Below are positions 1 through 8,738 of a stretch of 64,000 bases of DNA, piece after piece (within the stretch, counting starts at the first letter, position 1; every line of letters starts with the position of its first letter). The notes below the pieces were generated by a model, which saw nothing but the letters and a program-made list of their open reading frames with translations, was not told where the DNA came from and ran no database searches. The stretch covers positions 104,425-168,424 of the forward strand of contig PQAF01000027.1 of assembly GCA_003105015.1 (NCBI GenBank). The letters run 5' to 3'. The position numbers were made by a program, and so were the translations under genes. The DNA is from Rhodocyclales bacterium. GTDB taxonomy: Bacteria; Pseudomonadota; Gammaproteobacteria; Burkholderiales; Rhodocyclaceae.

Positions 1-1076
1 TGCCCACCGCCAAGGCCGACAACCAGATCATCGGCGTGATGATGCATCTGATCGACAAGCATCCGAAGCGCTCGGTGATCCTCGTCTCCAAGGACATCAA
101 CATGCGCATCAAGGCCCGCGCCCTGGGGCTGGATGCGCAGGACTACTACAACGACAAGGTGCTGGAGGACACCGACCTCCTGTACACCGGCACGCGCGAG
201 ATGACGGCCGACTTCTGGGAGGCCAACGGCAAGGACATGGAGTCCTGGAAGCAGGAGGGCCACACGCTCTACCGCATCAAGGGGCCGGTCTGCCCGGATC
301 TGCTCATCAACGAATTCCTCTGGCAGGACGGCGAGCGCCCCTTCCAGGCCATCGTGCGCGAAAAGAGCGGCAAGTCCGCCGTGCTGGAAACGCTGAAGGA
401 CTACAGCCACCAGAAGAACAACGTCTGGGGCATCATGGCGCGCAACCGCGAGCAGAATTTCGCCTTCAACCTGCTGATGGATCCGGAGGTCGACTTCATC
501 ACCCTGCTCGGCCAGGCCGGCACCGGCAAGACCCTGCTGACGCTGGCCGCGGGCCTGACGCAGACGCTGGAAACCAAGCTCTACAGCGAGATCATCTTCA
601 CCCGCGTCACCGTGCCGGTGGGCGAGGACATCGGCTTCCTGCCAGGCACCGAGGAGGAGAAGATGACGCCCTGGATGGGCGCCCTCGAGGACAACCTCGA
701 CGTGCTCAACAAGCCCGCCGAGGACGGCGGCGAGTGGGGCCGCGCCGCCACGCGCGACCTGATCCGCTCGCGCATCAAGGTGAAGTCGCTCAACTTCATG
801 CGCGGCCGCACCTTCCTCAACAAGTACCTGGTCATCGACGAGGCGCAGAACCTGACGCCGAAGCAGATGAAGACGCTGATCACGCGCGCCGGCCCCGGCA
901 CCAAGGTGGTCTGCCTCGGCAACATCGCCCAGATCGACACGCCCTACCTCACCGAGGGCAGCTCGGGCCTGACCTACGTGGTGGACCGCTTCAAGGGCTG
1001 GCCGCACAGCGGCCACGTCACGCTGATGCGCGGCGAGCGTTCGCGACTGGCGGACCACGCCGCCGAAGTGCTGTAG
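1..1076 (+). CDS. PhoH-family PIN/ATPase protein (5' end missing)
   Basis: The reading frame is open from the left edge of the window (first full codon at base 3), so the N-terminal part of the gene lies outside. The visible 357 or so residues contain the end of a PIN-like region and a PhoH ATPase domain with Walker A GQAGTGKT and a Walker B-like VIDEAQ stretch. This order (PIN then PhoH) is that of the PhoH2/YlaK class, whose members are described as ATP-dependent RNA-acting proteins; the exact cellular role here is not shown by the sequence. It converges on the FecR-domain gene with only 6 bases between stop codons. Confidence 0.9.
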   Translation, partial: PTAKADNQIIGVMMHLIDKHPKRSVILVSKDINMRIKARALGLDAQDYYNDKVLEDTDLLYTGTREMTADFWEANGKDMESWKQEGHTLYRIKGPVCPDLLINEFLWQDGERPFQAIVREKSGKSAVLETLKDYSHQKNNVWGIMARNREQNFAFNLLMDPEVDFITLLGQAGTGKTLLTLAAGLTQTLETKLYSEIIFTRVTVPVGEDIGFLPGTEEEKMTPWMGALEDNLDVLNKPAEDGGEWGRAATRDLIRSRIKVKSLNFMRGRTFLNKYLVIDEAQNLTPKQMKTLITRAGPGTKVVCLGNIAQIDTPYLTEGSSGLTYVVDRFKGWPHSGHVTLMRGERSRLADHAAEVL

Positions 1077-1082
1077 CCTTTC

Positions 1083-2132
1083 TCAATCCCGCCCGCGCCC
1101 GCCGCCGCGCGGGGCGTGGTTCCCGTCGGCATTGCGCCGGGGCCGGTCGCGGTCCCGCAATTCGCGGTCCTGCGGGCGCGCCTGCCGCCGCTCGTCGAGG
1201 CGCTGGCGCCGATCCCCGGCATCGGTGGAACGCCGCTCCCGCTCGTTGCGCTGCTGCAGGCCGCTCTCCTGCTGGCGCCTCTGTCGGTTGTCCTGCAACT
1301 GCCTATTGCGCTCTTCGCGCTGCTTCAGGCGCTGCGCATCCTGTTCCCGCTTGCGTTCCTGCACCGCCTTTTGCCGCTCGGCCTTCTGCTTGTCCAGCTG
1401 CGTCTTCTTCTCCTGCAGCACCTTGCGGCGATCGTCGCGTCGCTGGTCGATCGCCTTGCGCACGACCTCGTGCCGGGCGGCAATGGCCGCTTCGTGCCGC
1501 GTCGCCTTGAAGAAGGCCGGCACCTGGGGCAGGACGCGCGGCACCGGCCGGCCCCTCAAGGGCGCGAAACCGGCCTGGTTGGGCTTGACGTCGACGCTGC
1601 CGTGCTGCGTTCGGATATAGCTGCTGCCGACGTTCACCCTGTCGTAGCTGCCCGGCTCGCCCTCCGTCGAGCCCGCCGGAATGACCAGCGGCTCGTGGTC
1701 GGTGCCGCGCACGCCGATGGTGGCGGTGGGGGTGCGCACCTGATAGCTGCGCGGGTTGTACTTGCCGATCCAGCCGGTCACCGAGCGGAAGGTGCCCTGC
1801 AGCAGGCTGAAGATGCCCTTGTCCTTGTCGTCGCCCTCCGCCCGGTAGGCGGCGATGCTCATCCTCGTGTTGGGGCGCACGGCGATGAAGCCGCCGTCCT
1901 CCATGGTGACGTGCAGCTCGCCATCCTTGCCGGTGGCGATGGTCTCGCCCTCGAAGATCGTGCTGCCGACGGCAACGCGGCGCGGCTGCCTGGCCCGGTC
2001 GGTGACCGTCACGTCGCCCTCGACAAGTTCGACTTTGCCGGCGAGGTTGCTTGAGGCGGACGTCGACGGGCCTTGGGCATAAGCGCCCAGGCAGGCGAAC
2101 AATATGGAACAGGCAAGCAGCAGGCGGCGCAT
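1083..2132 (-). CDS. FecR-domain protein with charged C-terminal coiled coil
   Basis: 349 residues. An N-terminal signal peptide (MRRLLLACSILFACLGAYA) predicts export. Residues about 30-150 form a FecR-type domain (GEL/VELVEGDV start, then TATIGVRGTDH), the fold used in periplasmic sensing and in exported beta-rich proteins. From about residue 200 the protein is extremely rich in R, Q, E and K with heptad-like pattern, which predicts a long coiled coil or disordered basic tail. It lies 63 bases downstream of dnaB on the same strand. No TonB receptor or sigma factor is adjacent, so a classical iron-citrate role is not supported. Function unknown. Confidence 0.8.
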   Translation of the reverse strand: MRRLLLACSILFACLGAYAQGPSTSASSNLAGKVELVEGDVTVTDRARQPRRVAVGSTIFEGETIATGKDGELHVTMEDGGFIAVRPNTRMSIAAYRAEGDDKDKGIFSLLQGTFRSVTGWIGKYNPRSYQVRTPTATIGVRGTDHEPLVIPAGSTEGEPGSYDRVNVGSSYIRTQHGSVDVKPNQAGFAPLRGRPVPRVLPQVPAFFKATRHEAAIAARHEVVRKAIDQRRDDRRKVLQEKKTQLDKQKAERQKAVQERKREQDAQRLKQREERNRQLQDNRQRRQQESGLQQRNERERRSTDAGDRRQRLDERRQARPQDRELRDRDRPRRNADGNHAPRGGGRGRD

Positions 2133-2195
2133 GATGAACCCTCCCCCGTTTTACAGGGAGTTTAACGGCCGGCCGCCCGGATGGGTTGAACCCTG

Positions 2196-3593
2196 TCAGT
2201 ACGAGCCGGCCGCCGCGAAGTTCTCGAAACGGGTGTATTCGCCCAGGAAGGTGACGCGCACCGTGCCGATGGGGCCGTTGCGCTGCTTGAGGATGTTGAT
2301 CTCGGCCGAGCCCTTGTCCGGCGAATCGGGGTTGTACACCTCGTCGCGGTAGATGGCGATGATGACGTCGGCGTCCTGCTCGATGGCGCCGGATTCGCGC
2401 AGGTCGGACATCACCGGGCGCTTGTTCGGCCGCGATTCGACGTTGCGCGAGAGCTGCGACAGCGCCACCACCGGCACGTGCAGTTCCTTGGCCAGGGCCT
2501 TCACCGAGCGCGATATCTCGGAGATCTCGGTGGCGCGGTTCTCGCCGTCGCGCACCGAGGACATCAGCTGCAGGTAGTCGATGACGATCAGGCCGAGCTT
2601 GCCGCACTGGCGGTAGAGGCGGCGGGCGCGGGCACGCAGCTCGGTGGAATTCAGAGCCGGCGTCTCGTCGATGTGGATCGGCGCCTCGTGCAGCTTGCCC
2701 AGCGCGAAGGTCATGCGTTGCCACTCGTCGTCGTTGAGCCGTCCGGTGCGCACGCGGTGCTGGTCGAGGCGGCCGACCGAGGAGAGGAAGCGCATGGCGA
2801 GCTGGGTGCCCGGCATTTCCATCGAGAAGATCGCCACCGGCAGCTTCGACTCCAGCGCCACGTGCTCGGCGATGTTGAGGGCGAAGGCGGTCTTGCCCAT
2901 CGAGGGCCGACCGGCGACGATGACCATGTCGCCGGGCTGGAAGCCCGAGGTCTTCATGTCGAGGTCGTGGAAGCCGGTCGGAATGCCGGTGATGTCCGAG
3001 GGATGCTCGCGGTCGTAGAGTTCCTGGATGCGGTCCACCACCTGGCCCAGCAGGGGCTGGATGGCGGTAAAGCCCTCCGTCGTGCGCGAGCCGGCGTCCT
3101 TGATCTCGAAGACCTTCGACTCGGCCTCGTCGAGCAGGGCCTTGGCCTCGCGGCCGGCGGGATTCAGGGCGCTGGCGGCGATCTCGTCGCCCACGGCGAC
3201 CAGCTTGCGCAGGATCGCCCGCTCGCGGACGATCTCGGCGTAGCGCTTGATGTTGGCGGCCGACGGCGTGTTGTTGGCGATCTCGCCGAGGTAGGCCATG
3301 CCGCCGGCCTGCTCGGCTTCCGCGGCCTTCTCCAGGGATTCATACACCGTCACCACGTCGGCCGGCCGCGCGGCCTCGATCAGCCGGGCGATGTGGCGGA
3401 AGATGCGGCGGTGGTCGTCGCGGTAGAAATCCGCCTCGGACACCTGGTCGGCGATGCGGTCCCAGGCGGCGTTGTCGAGCATCAGCCCGCCCAGCAGCGA
3501 CTGCTCGGCCTCGATCGAGTGGGGCGGCAGCTTGAGCGCCGCGAGTTGCGGATCGCCGGATTGCTGTGAGGAAAAGACGCGGGCTTGGGCCAT
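2196..3593 (-). CDS. dnaB: Replicative DNA helicase DnaB
   Basis: 465 residues from the ATG at 3593 (MAQARVF); an upstream in-frame start would add an unconserved leader. The N-terminal DnaB domain begins near PPHSIEAEQSLLGG, and the RecA-like helicase domain has Walker A GRPSMGKTAFALN, Walker B LIVIDYLQLM and the late motif SDLRESGAIEQDADVI. It unwinds DNA ahead of the replisome as a hexamer loaded by DnaC or an equivalent. The region just upstream of the start carries three phased DnaA-box-like sequences, suggesting possible DnaA influence on expression. Length and motifs are normal for the family. Confidence 0.97.
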   Translation of the reverse strand: MAQARVFSSQQSGDPQLAALKLPPHSIEAEQSLLGGLMLDNAAWDRIADQVSEADFYRDDHRRIFRHIARLIEAARPADVVTVYESLEKAAEAEQAGGMAYLGEIANNTPSAANIKRYAEIVRERAILRKLVAVGDEIAASALNPAGREAKALLDEAESKVFEIKDAGSRTTEGFTAIQPLLGQVVDRIQELYDREHPSDITGIPTGFHDLDMKTSGFQPGDMVIVAGRPSMGKTAFALNIAEHVALESKLPVAIFSMEMPGTQLAMRFLSSVGRLDQHRVRTGRLNDDEWQRMTFALGKLHEAPIHIDETPALNSTELRARARRLYRQCGKLGLIVIDYLQLMSSVRDGENRATEISEISRSVKALAKELHVPVVALSQLSRNVESRPNKRPVMSDLRESGAIEQDADVIIAIYRDEVYNPDSPDKGSAEINILKQRNGPIGTVRVTFLGEYTRFENFAAAGSY

Positions 3594-3649
3594 GGGGCTG
3601 TTGTGCGGATTCAAGCTTGGGAGTGTACCCGGGGCATCGCCTCGTGGCG

Positions 3650-3691
3650 AGTGGATAACCGGTGGATAAGCTGTGAAGACACGGTGGATAA
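3650..3691 (-). promoter_or_regulatory. Three phased DnaA-box-like nonamers upstream of dnaB
   Basis: Read on the minus strand, TTATCCACT (3650-3658), TTATCCACC (3661-3669) and TTATCCACC (3683-3691) each differ from the DnaA consensus TTATNCACA only at the last base. Their starts are 11 and 22 bases apart, about one and two helical turns, so all would face the same side of the DNA. The last two are part of a 15-bp direct repeat. They lie 57-98 bases upstream of the dnaB start and about 80-120 bases upstream of the divergent small gene. Binding is inferred. Confidence 0.5.
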
Positions 3692-3772
3692 GCTGTGGGC
3701 GGTCAAGCACGGCAGGCTTGGGCTATCATGCTCCCTTGCTGCATTCCCCTCATCCTCAATGGAGAATCGCTC

Positions 3773-3940
3773 ATGCGCGGCACCTTCTGGCCCATCGTCC
3801 TCATTGTCGTCGGCGGCCTCCTACTGCTCTCCAACCTGGGCATCCTGCCGCTGGGCGAACTGAAAGCCCTGCTCGCCAAGTGGTGGCCGCTGATCCTGAT
3901 CCTCATCGGCGTCGTCTCGCTGCTGAAAAAAGGCCGCTAG
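3773..3940 (+). CDS. Small LiaF/DUF5668-like membrane protein
   Basis: 55 residues from the ATG at 3773, preceded by GGAGA eight bases upstream. The protein is two hydrophobic helices: residues about 4-21 (TFWPIVLIVVGGLLLLSN) and about 36-50 (WWPLILILIGVVSLL), joined by a short loop, and ends in KKGR. This double-hairpin pattern matches the transmembrane module of LiaI/LiaF-type and DUF5668 proteins, which is found in envelope-stress proteins. Divergent from dnaB. Role unknown. Confidence 0.65.
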   Translation: MRGTFWPIVLIVVGGLLLLSNLGILPLGELKALLAKWWPLILILIGVVSLLKKGR

Positions 3941-3984
3941 CCGGCTAACATCCAAAACTTCATTTGCGTTCCGGAAGAACCCAC

Positions 3985-5562
3985 ATGCGCAAATCCCTCC
4001 TCCTCCGCTCGCCCGCCCGACGCCGCGCCCTGCAGCGCCTCTCGGCGTTGTCCGCCGCCAGCCTCCTGCCGCTGCGCGCCGGCGAAGCCTTCGGCTCGAC
4101 CGCCTCGACCCTGAACGCCCTGCCTCGGGTGGCGCTCGTCGTCGGCAACAGCCGCTACAAGGAGGCATCGCTGAAGAACCCCGCCAACGACGCGGCGGCC
4201 ATCGGCGACAACCTGAAGAAGATGGGATTTTCCGTCATCTCGCAGCTCGACACCGGCAAGGCCGCCATGGAAAACGCCATCCGCAGCTACAGCGAGCAGC
4301 TGGCGCGAAGCAAGGGCGTCGGCCTGTTCTACTTCGCCGGCCACGGCCTCCAGGTGAGTTGGCGCAATTTCCTTGTCCCGGTCGATGCCGTCCTGGATCG
4401 CGTCGAGGACATCCCCGCGCAGACCGTCGATCTGGCGGCCCTGCTCGGCGGCATCGGCAAGGCCGGCAATCCCATGAACATCGTCATCCTCGATGCCTGC
4501 CGCGACAACCCCTTCGGCGGCACCCTGAAGTCCGGCAAGGGCCTCAGCCAGATGGACGCCCCCATCGGTACCCTGCTCGCCTATGCCACGGCGCCGGGCA
4601 ACGTCGCCTCGGACGGTTCGGGCGCCAACGGGCTGTATACCGAAAACCTGCTGCGCGAGATCCACACGCCGGAGGCCAAGATCGAGGACATTTTCAAGCG
4701 CGTCCGCCTGTCCGTGCGGCGCGCCTCGCAGGGCCAGCAGATCCCCTGGGAGAGCACTTCGCTCGAGGAGGATTTCTATTTCCTGCCGCCGGCCAGCGTG
4801 AAGAAGCTGTCCGAGGAGGAGCTCGAGCGCCAGTTCGCCGAGGAGGCCGCCGTCTGGGAGAAGGCACAACAGGGCTCGCAGGTCGCGGTCGTCGAGGACT
4901 ACATCCGGCGCTACCCGAGCGGACGCTTCTCCGAGCTGGCCCAGGTGCGCCTCGACCGCATGCTGGCGAAGCAGGGCGAGAAGAAAGTCAGTCTCGTCAA
5001 CACGGCGGCGAATCCGTTCACCAAGGGTACCGGCGTCATCGACCTCGATTACCGCGTCGGCGACCGCTATGTCTTCCGCACGCTGGACCTGCTGACGAAC
5101 GTCGAGGGGCGGCGGCTCATCAACACCGTCAGTGAGGTCACCGAGGACAAGGTGATCTACAACAACGGCGCCCTCGTCACCGACCTGCTCGGCAATGTCA
5201 TCAAGCGCCCGGACGGGGCGAGTTTCGGTCCCAGCCAGATGTTCATCAGCGAATACCACCTGGGCAAGAAATGGAGCACGCGTTACGCAATCCACTTCGC
5301 CAAGGGCGGACAGGACACCGTCGAGCTCGACCTTAAAGTCGTCGCGCGCGAAACCATCACCGTGCCTGCCGGCACCTTCGATTGCTTCTGCATCGAGGGC
5401 AACGGCTGGGTGCTCGGCATTGGGCAGCAGACCGATTGGAAGTTCTGGCTGGCGCCGGACAAGGTCAATCGTGCCGTCGCCATGGAAACCTGGTGGCGCA
5501 AGGGAAGTCGCATCGTCCGCTCCGACCGCCAGGAACTGGTGGCCTACACCCGCGCCGGATAA
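3985..5562 (+). CDS. Caspase-family (peptidase C14) protein, exported
   Basis: 525 residues from the ATG at 3985. An arginine-rich N-terminus followed by a hydrophobic stretch (residues about 11-35) looks like an export signal, possibly Tat. Residues about 48-270 form a C14 caspase-like domain with the catalytic dyad His120 (YFAGHG) and Cys172 (ILDACRDNP). The last ~200 residues form a separate beta-rich region of unrecognised family. Bacterial members (metacaspase or orthocaspase-like) are cysteine peptidases usually cleaving after basic residues; substrate unknown here. It sits alone between a small membrane protein gene and a hydrolase gene. An internal copy of the dispersed bipartite motif lies at 4984-5007. 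Confidence 0.85.
   Translation: MRKSLLLRSPARRRALQRLSALSAASLLPLRAGEAFGSTASTLNALPRVALVVGNSRYKEASLKNPANDAAAIGDNLKKMGFSVISQLDTGKAAMENAIRSYSEQLARSKGVGLFYFAGHGLQVSWRNFLVPVDAVLDRVEDIPAQTVDLAALLGGIGKAGNPMNIVILDACRDNPFGGTLKSGKGLSQMDAPIGTLLAYATAPGNVASDGSGANGLYTENLLREIHTPEAKIEDIFKRVRLSVRRASQGQQIPWESTSLEEDFYFLPPASVKKLSEEELERQFAEEAAVWEKAQQGSQVAVVEDYIRRYPSGRFSELAQVRLDRMLAKQGEKKVSLVNTAANPFTKGTGVIDLDYRVGDRYVFRTLDLLTNVEGRRLINTVSEVTEDKVIYNNGALVTDLLGNVIKRPDGASFGPSQMFISEYHLGKKWSTRYAIHFAKGGQDTVELDLKVVARETITVPAGTFDCFCIEGNGWVLGIGQQTDWKFWLAPDKVNRAVAMETWWRKGSRIVRSDRQELVAYTRAG
4984..5007 (+). repeat. Bipartite motif copy 1 (AAAGTCAGTC-N8-ACGGCG)
   Basis: Exact match to both halves with the fixed 8-base gap; inside the caspase-like gene, same strand as the gene. 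Confidence 0.7.
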
Positions 5563-5691
5563 TGGGCCCGACCATGTTCCCCCACATTTGAATGGCAGAG
5601 ACGGTCATCAATGCGACCGAGAATTTCGGCCGGATGATGTAGGAATCGACAAGCCGTACCTGCCGCCAACACACAACCTGGGGAGAACATC

Positions 5692-6603
5692 TTGAAGAAG
5701 ACCGCCGCCAGTGCGCTGTGCATCGGCTTGCTGATGCTGTCCGCGCATGTCCGCGCCGATTTCCCGGACGCGGAAACGCTGAAGAAAACCATCGGCCAGA
5801 CGCCGAACCTGGAATTCCCGGCCGAGGTTTCGAGCCTCGGCTTCTTCAGCAGACCGAGCATGGTCCTCTACAAGCCGGAAGGGGCCGGCCCCTTCCCTGC
5901 TGTGGTGCTGCATCACCAATGCGGCGGCCTCGGAAACGCGCGCTGGCAGAACGCCTCCATGCTCGACTGGGCGAAGGAAGCCGTGGCGCGCGGCTATGTC
6001 GCCCTGCTCGTCGACACGCTCGGCCCGCGCGGCGCGCAGACCCTCTGCTACGGCCCGCAGAACAACGTCACCTTCGCCACCGGCGTCAAGGACGCCCTGC
6101 AGGCGGCCGAGCACCTGCGCAAGTTCGATTTCGTGGACAAGCGGCGCATCGCGCACGCCGGTTATTCCTGGGGCGCCATGGTCGGCGTGCTGGCCAGCAG
6201 CAAGCTGTGGGGCGAGTCGCTCGCGCCCGGCGAGCGCTTCGCCGCCGCAGTGGCCTTCTACCCCGGCTGCTTCACCATCAGGCCGAAGACCGCGCCGCAG
6301 TACGAGATCGTCCGTCCGGACATCGACCGTCCCCTGCTGGTGCTGATGGGCGCGGACGACACTGAAACACCGCCCGCCGACTGCGCGTCCAAGCTCGAGC
6401 CCGTGAAGGCGCAGGGAGCGCCGGTGGAGTGGCATATTTATCCGGCCACCACGCACTGCTGGGATTGCAGCAACCTGCACGGATTCACGAAAACGGACGC
6501 CCGGGGCAACCACGTGACCTACCGCTACGACAAGGAAATCACCGCCGATTCGGTGCGGCGGATGTTTGATTTCCTGGGAAAAGCGATGCCGGCTAGGCAA
6601 TGA
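5692..6603 (+). CDS. Dienelactone hydrolase family protein, secreted
   Basis: 303 residues. Residues 1-22 form a signal peptide. The alpha/beta hydrolase core shows a nucleophile elbow GYSWG with Ser159, an acid candidate Asp222/Asp223 (MGADDTETP) and a His255 (ATTHCWD), consistent with a catalytic triad. Family members hydrolyse dienelactone or other esters, but the Ser (rather than Cys) nucleophile and the export signal argue against classical chlorocatechol dienelactone hydrolase. The 3' end overlaps the FeoB-like gene tail to tail by 11 bases. Substrate unknown. Confidence 0.85.
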   Translation: MKKTAASALCIGLLMLSAHVRADFPDAETLKKTIGQTPNLEFPAEVSSLGFFSRPSMVLYKPEGAGPFPAVVLHHQCGGLGNARWQNASMLDWAKEAVARGYVALLVDTLGPRGAQTLCYGPQNNVTFATGVKDALQAAEHLRKFDFVDKRRIAHAGYSWGAMVGVLASSKLWGESLAPGERFAAAVAFYPGCFTIRPKTAPQYEIVRPDIDRPLLVLMGADDTETPPADCASKLEPVKAQGAPVEWHIYPATTHCWDCSNLHGFTKTDARGNHVTYRYDKEITADSVRRMFDFLGKAMPARQ

Positions 6604-8641
6604 GCCGCAGCAGTTCGGCGCCCAGACGCGTCACGCCGGCCAGCCCCAGCGCCACGCCCACCGACAGCGCCACCGAGAAGAAGGCCTCGCGCCGGCCGAG
6701 CGTCTTCAGCATCACGGCGAAGGTCGACACGCAGGGAATGTAGAAGGTCAGGAACACCAGGAAGGTCAGTATCTGCACCCAGTCCAGGAGCGGCGATATC
6801 TCCAGCGTGCCGAGCGCCTGGTACACCATCAGCAGCGACAGCTCCTTCCTCAGGATGCCGAACAGGATCGGCACGCCGAGCGCCACCGGCAGCCCCAGCC
6901 ACCACCCCGTCACCGGCGTCAGCGCCGCGTTGATGAGGTCGTCTGCGCCGAAGTGCGCCAGCAGCGCCAGCACCACGCTTCCGGCGACGAGCAGCGGCGT
7001 GACGATGGTGAGGATGTCGCTGGTGCGCGCCCAGGTATTGCGCAGCAGCGCCGGCCCCTGCGGCAGGCGGTAGGGCGGAATCTCCAGCACCATGCCGCGC
7101 ACGTCCTCCGGGTAGCGCCGGCCGAGCAGCTTGCCGAGCACCGCCACCGTCAGCATGGCCAGGGCGAAGACGGCGAAGACGCCGGCCCCGCCCAGGTACT
7201 TGCCGCCCAGCGCCAGCACGATGGCCGAGCGCGCCGAGCAGGGCACGAAGGTGATCAGCAGCGAGGCCACGATGCGCTCGCGGCCGCGCGCCGCGGCGGC
7301 CACCGCCGAGATGGCCGGCACGTTGCAGCCGAGCCCGATGAGGAAGGGCACCGCCACGCCGCCGTGCAATCCTATTGAATGGAAGCCGCGGTCCACCACG
7401 AAGGCGACGCGGTGCATGATGCCGGATTCCTCCAGCGCCACCAGCAGCAGCACCAGCGGCAGCATGTAGGGCACGACGATGCCGACCATGCCCACCAGCG
7501 CCTCGGCCACCGCACGGCCGACCACGCCGGCCGTGCCGTCGGGCTGCCATTGCCCGACCCATTCGGCCAGCCGCGCGGAAGTCAGTCCGTCCAGCACGGC
7601 GCTCACCTCGAACACCATGAACAGCACCAGCGCGAACACCGCCAGGCTGCCGATCAGGCCCCAGCGCGGATGCAGGAACAGCTCGTCGAGCCAGCGCTTC
7701 CAGCGCTCGCTGTCCTCCGGCGCACCCAGCCGCGTCACCGCCTCGAAAAGCAGCGCGGCGCGATGGTGGCGGTCGGCATGCAGCTCGTCGGAGAGCGGGC
7801 GCGGCAGCGTCTGCTGGGCGGCCGCGCGCGCCGCCGCCACCTCCGGCACCACGTCGGGGAAATGCTCGGCCAGCTCGCGCAGGAACCAGTCGTCGTTCTC
7901 CGCCAGCTGCATCAGCAGCAGCGGGCGCGGCACGCGGAAGGCTTCCCCGATTTCCGGCCGCGCCAGGAGCGCGTTGAGCGGCTTGAGGCCTTCGCGGATG
8001 TGTTCGCTGCAATGCTGGGCCAGCGGGCACACCTTCTCGCGCGCCGCCGCCAGCGCCGCGGCGAACAGCTCGGTCAGCCCCATCCCCATGTGCGCCACCG
8101 TCGCCACCACCGGCACGCCGAGCCGCTCCGACAATGCCTTGGGGTTCACGTAGAGGCCCTTGTCGCGCGCCTCGTCCATGCGGTTGAGCGCGATCACCAT
8201 CGGCTTGCCGAGCAGCGACAGCTCCAGGCTGAGTTCGAGGTCGCGTTCCAGGGAAGTTGCATCGACCACCTGCACCAGCACGTCCGGCGCGCGGAAGGCC
8301 GCCGTCGGCTGCTGCAGCTCGTGGCGGGCGATCATCGGCCAGCGGTCGCCCCAGAGGAGGACCATCAGCACCTGCCGGTCGGCTTCGCGCAGATGGTGGA
8401 GGGACTCGATCGAAGGAAGGTCGACCAGCGAGATTTCCTCGAGGCCGATGCCGACCAGGCATTCCTCGTAGGCCGACTCGCCGGCCAGCCGGGCGTGGCT
8501 CGGCGCCGCACTGGAGGCGGCCTGGAAGATGGTGCTCTTGCCGGACTGCCGGCGGCCGACCAGCGCGACGCGCGGTCGCCGCTCGCCGCGCAGGAGCGGC
8601 GTATGGAGCGGGATGCGGCCCGCGCCGGGTGAGGCATTCAT
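6593..8641 (-). CDS. FeoB-like GTPase-coupled metal transporter
   Basis: 682 residues from the ATG at 8641 (MNASPGAG). The N-terminal G domain shows G1 GRRQSGKST, a G3 position reading DLPS instead of the usual DxPG, and G4 NRMD. Beyond about residue 280 there are repeated hydrophobic segments and two gate-like regions (VPFLIGLGCNVPAISA and LPLVLLLVALEESG...), the layout of FeoB ferrous-iron transporters. No FeoA or FeoC gene is next to it. The altered G3 suggests a divergent subfamily, so the metal could be other than Fe2+. A bipartite-motif copy lies inside at 7578-7601. Confidence 0.85.
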   Translation of the reverse strand: MNASPGAGRIPLHTPLLRGERRPRVALVGRRQSGKSTIFQAASSAAPSHARLAGESAYEECLVGIGLEEISLVDLPSIESLHHLREADRQVLMVLLWGDRWPMIARHELQQPTAAFRAPDVLVQVVDATSLERDLELSLELSLLGKPMVIALNRMDEARDKGLYVNPKALSERLGVPVVATVAHMGMGLTELFAAALAAAREKVCPLAQHCSEHIREGLKPLNALLARPEIGEAFRVPRPLLLMQLAENDDWFLRELAEHFPDVVPEVAAARAAAQQTLPRPLSDELHADRHHRAALLFEAVTRLGAPEDSERWKRWLDELFLHPRWGLIGSLAVFALVLFMVFEVSAVLDGLTSARLAEWVGQWQPDGTAGVVGRAVAEALVGMVGIVVPYMLPLVLLLVALEESGIMHRVAFVVDRGFHSIGLHGGVAVPFLIGLGCNVPAISAVAAAARGRERIVASLLITFVPCSARSAIVLALGGKYLGGAGVFAVFALAMLTVAVLGKLLGRRYPEDVRGMVLEIPPYRLPQGPALLRNTWARTSDILTIVTPLLVAGSVVLALLAHFGADDLINAALTPVTGWWLGLPVALGVPILFGILRKELSLLMVYQALGTLEISPLLDWVQILTFLVFLTFYIPCVSTFAVMLKTLGRREAFFSVALSVGVALGLAGVTRLGAELLRLIA
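7578..7601 (+). repeat. Bipartite motif copy 2
   Basis: GAAGTCAGTC-N8-ACGGCG, one mismatch in the left half; inside the FeoB-like gene, antisense to it. Confidence 0.6.
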
Positions 8642-8738
8642 TTCATCAGTTCGTCCCGCGCGAAGCGAGCGGAACAAGGGCAATGGGACTGCCCGGGATT
8701 ATGAGGCCTTCCGTGCCGGGGCGCATCCTCCCGCGGAC

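Noticed and set aside
1116..2054. Long open frames opposite the FecR-domain gene and opposite many other genes
   Set aside because: These are GC-driven antisense shadows with low-complexity Arg/Ala/His-rich translations and no family motifs.
3650..3691. Replication origin
   Set aside because: Only three imperfect DnaA boxes, no AT-rich unwinding element and no dnaA or dnaN nearby.
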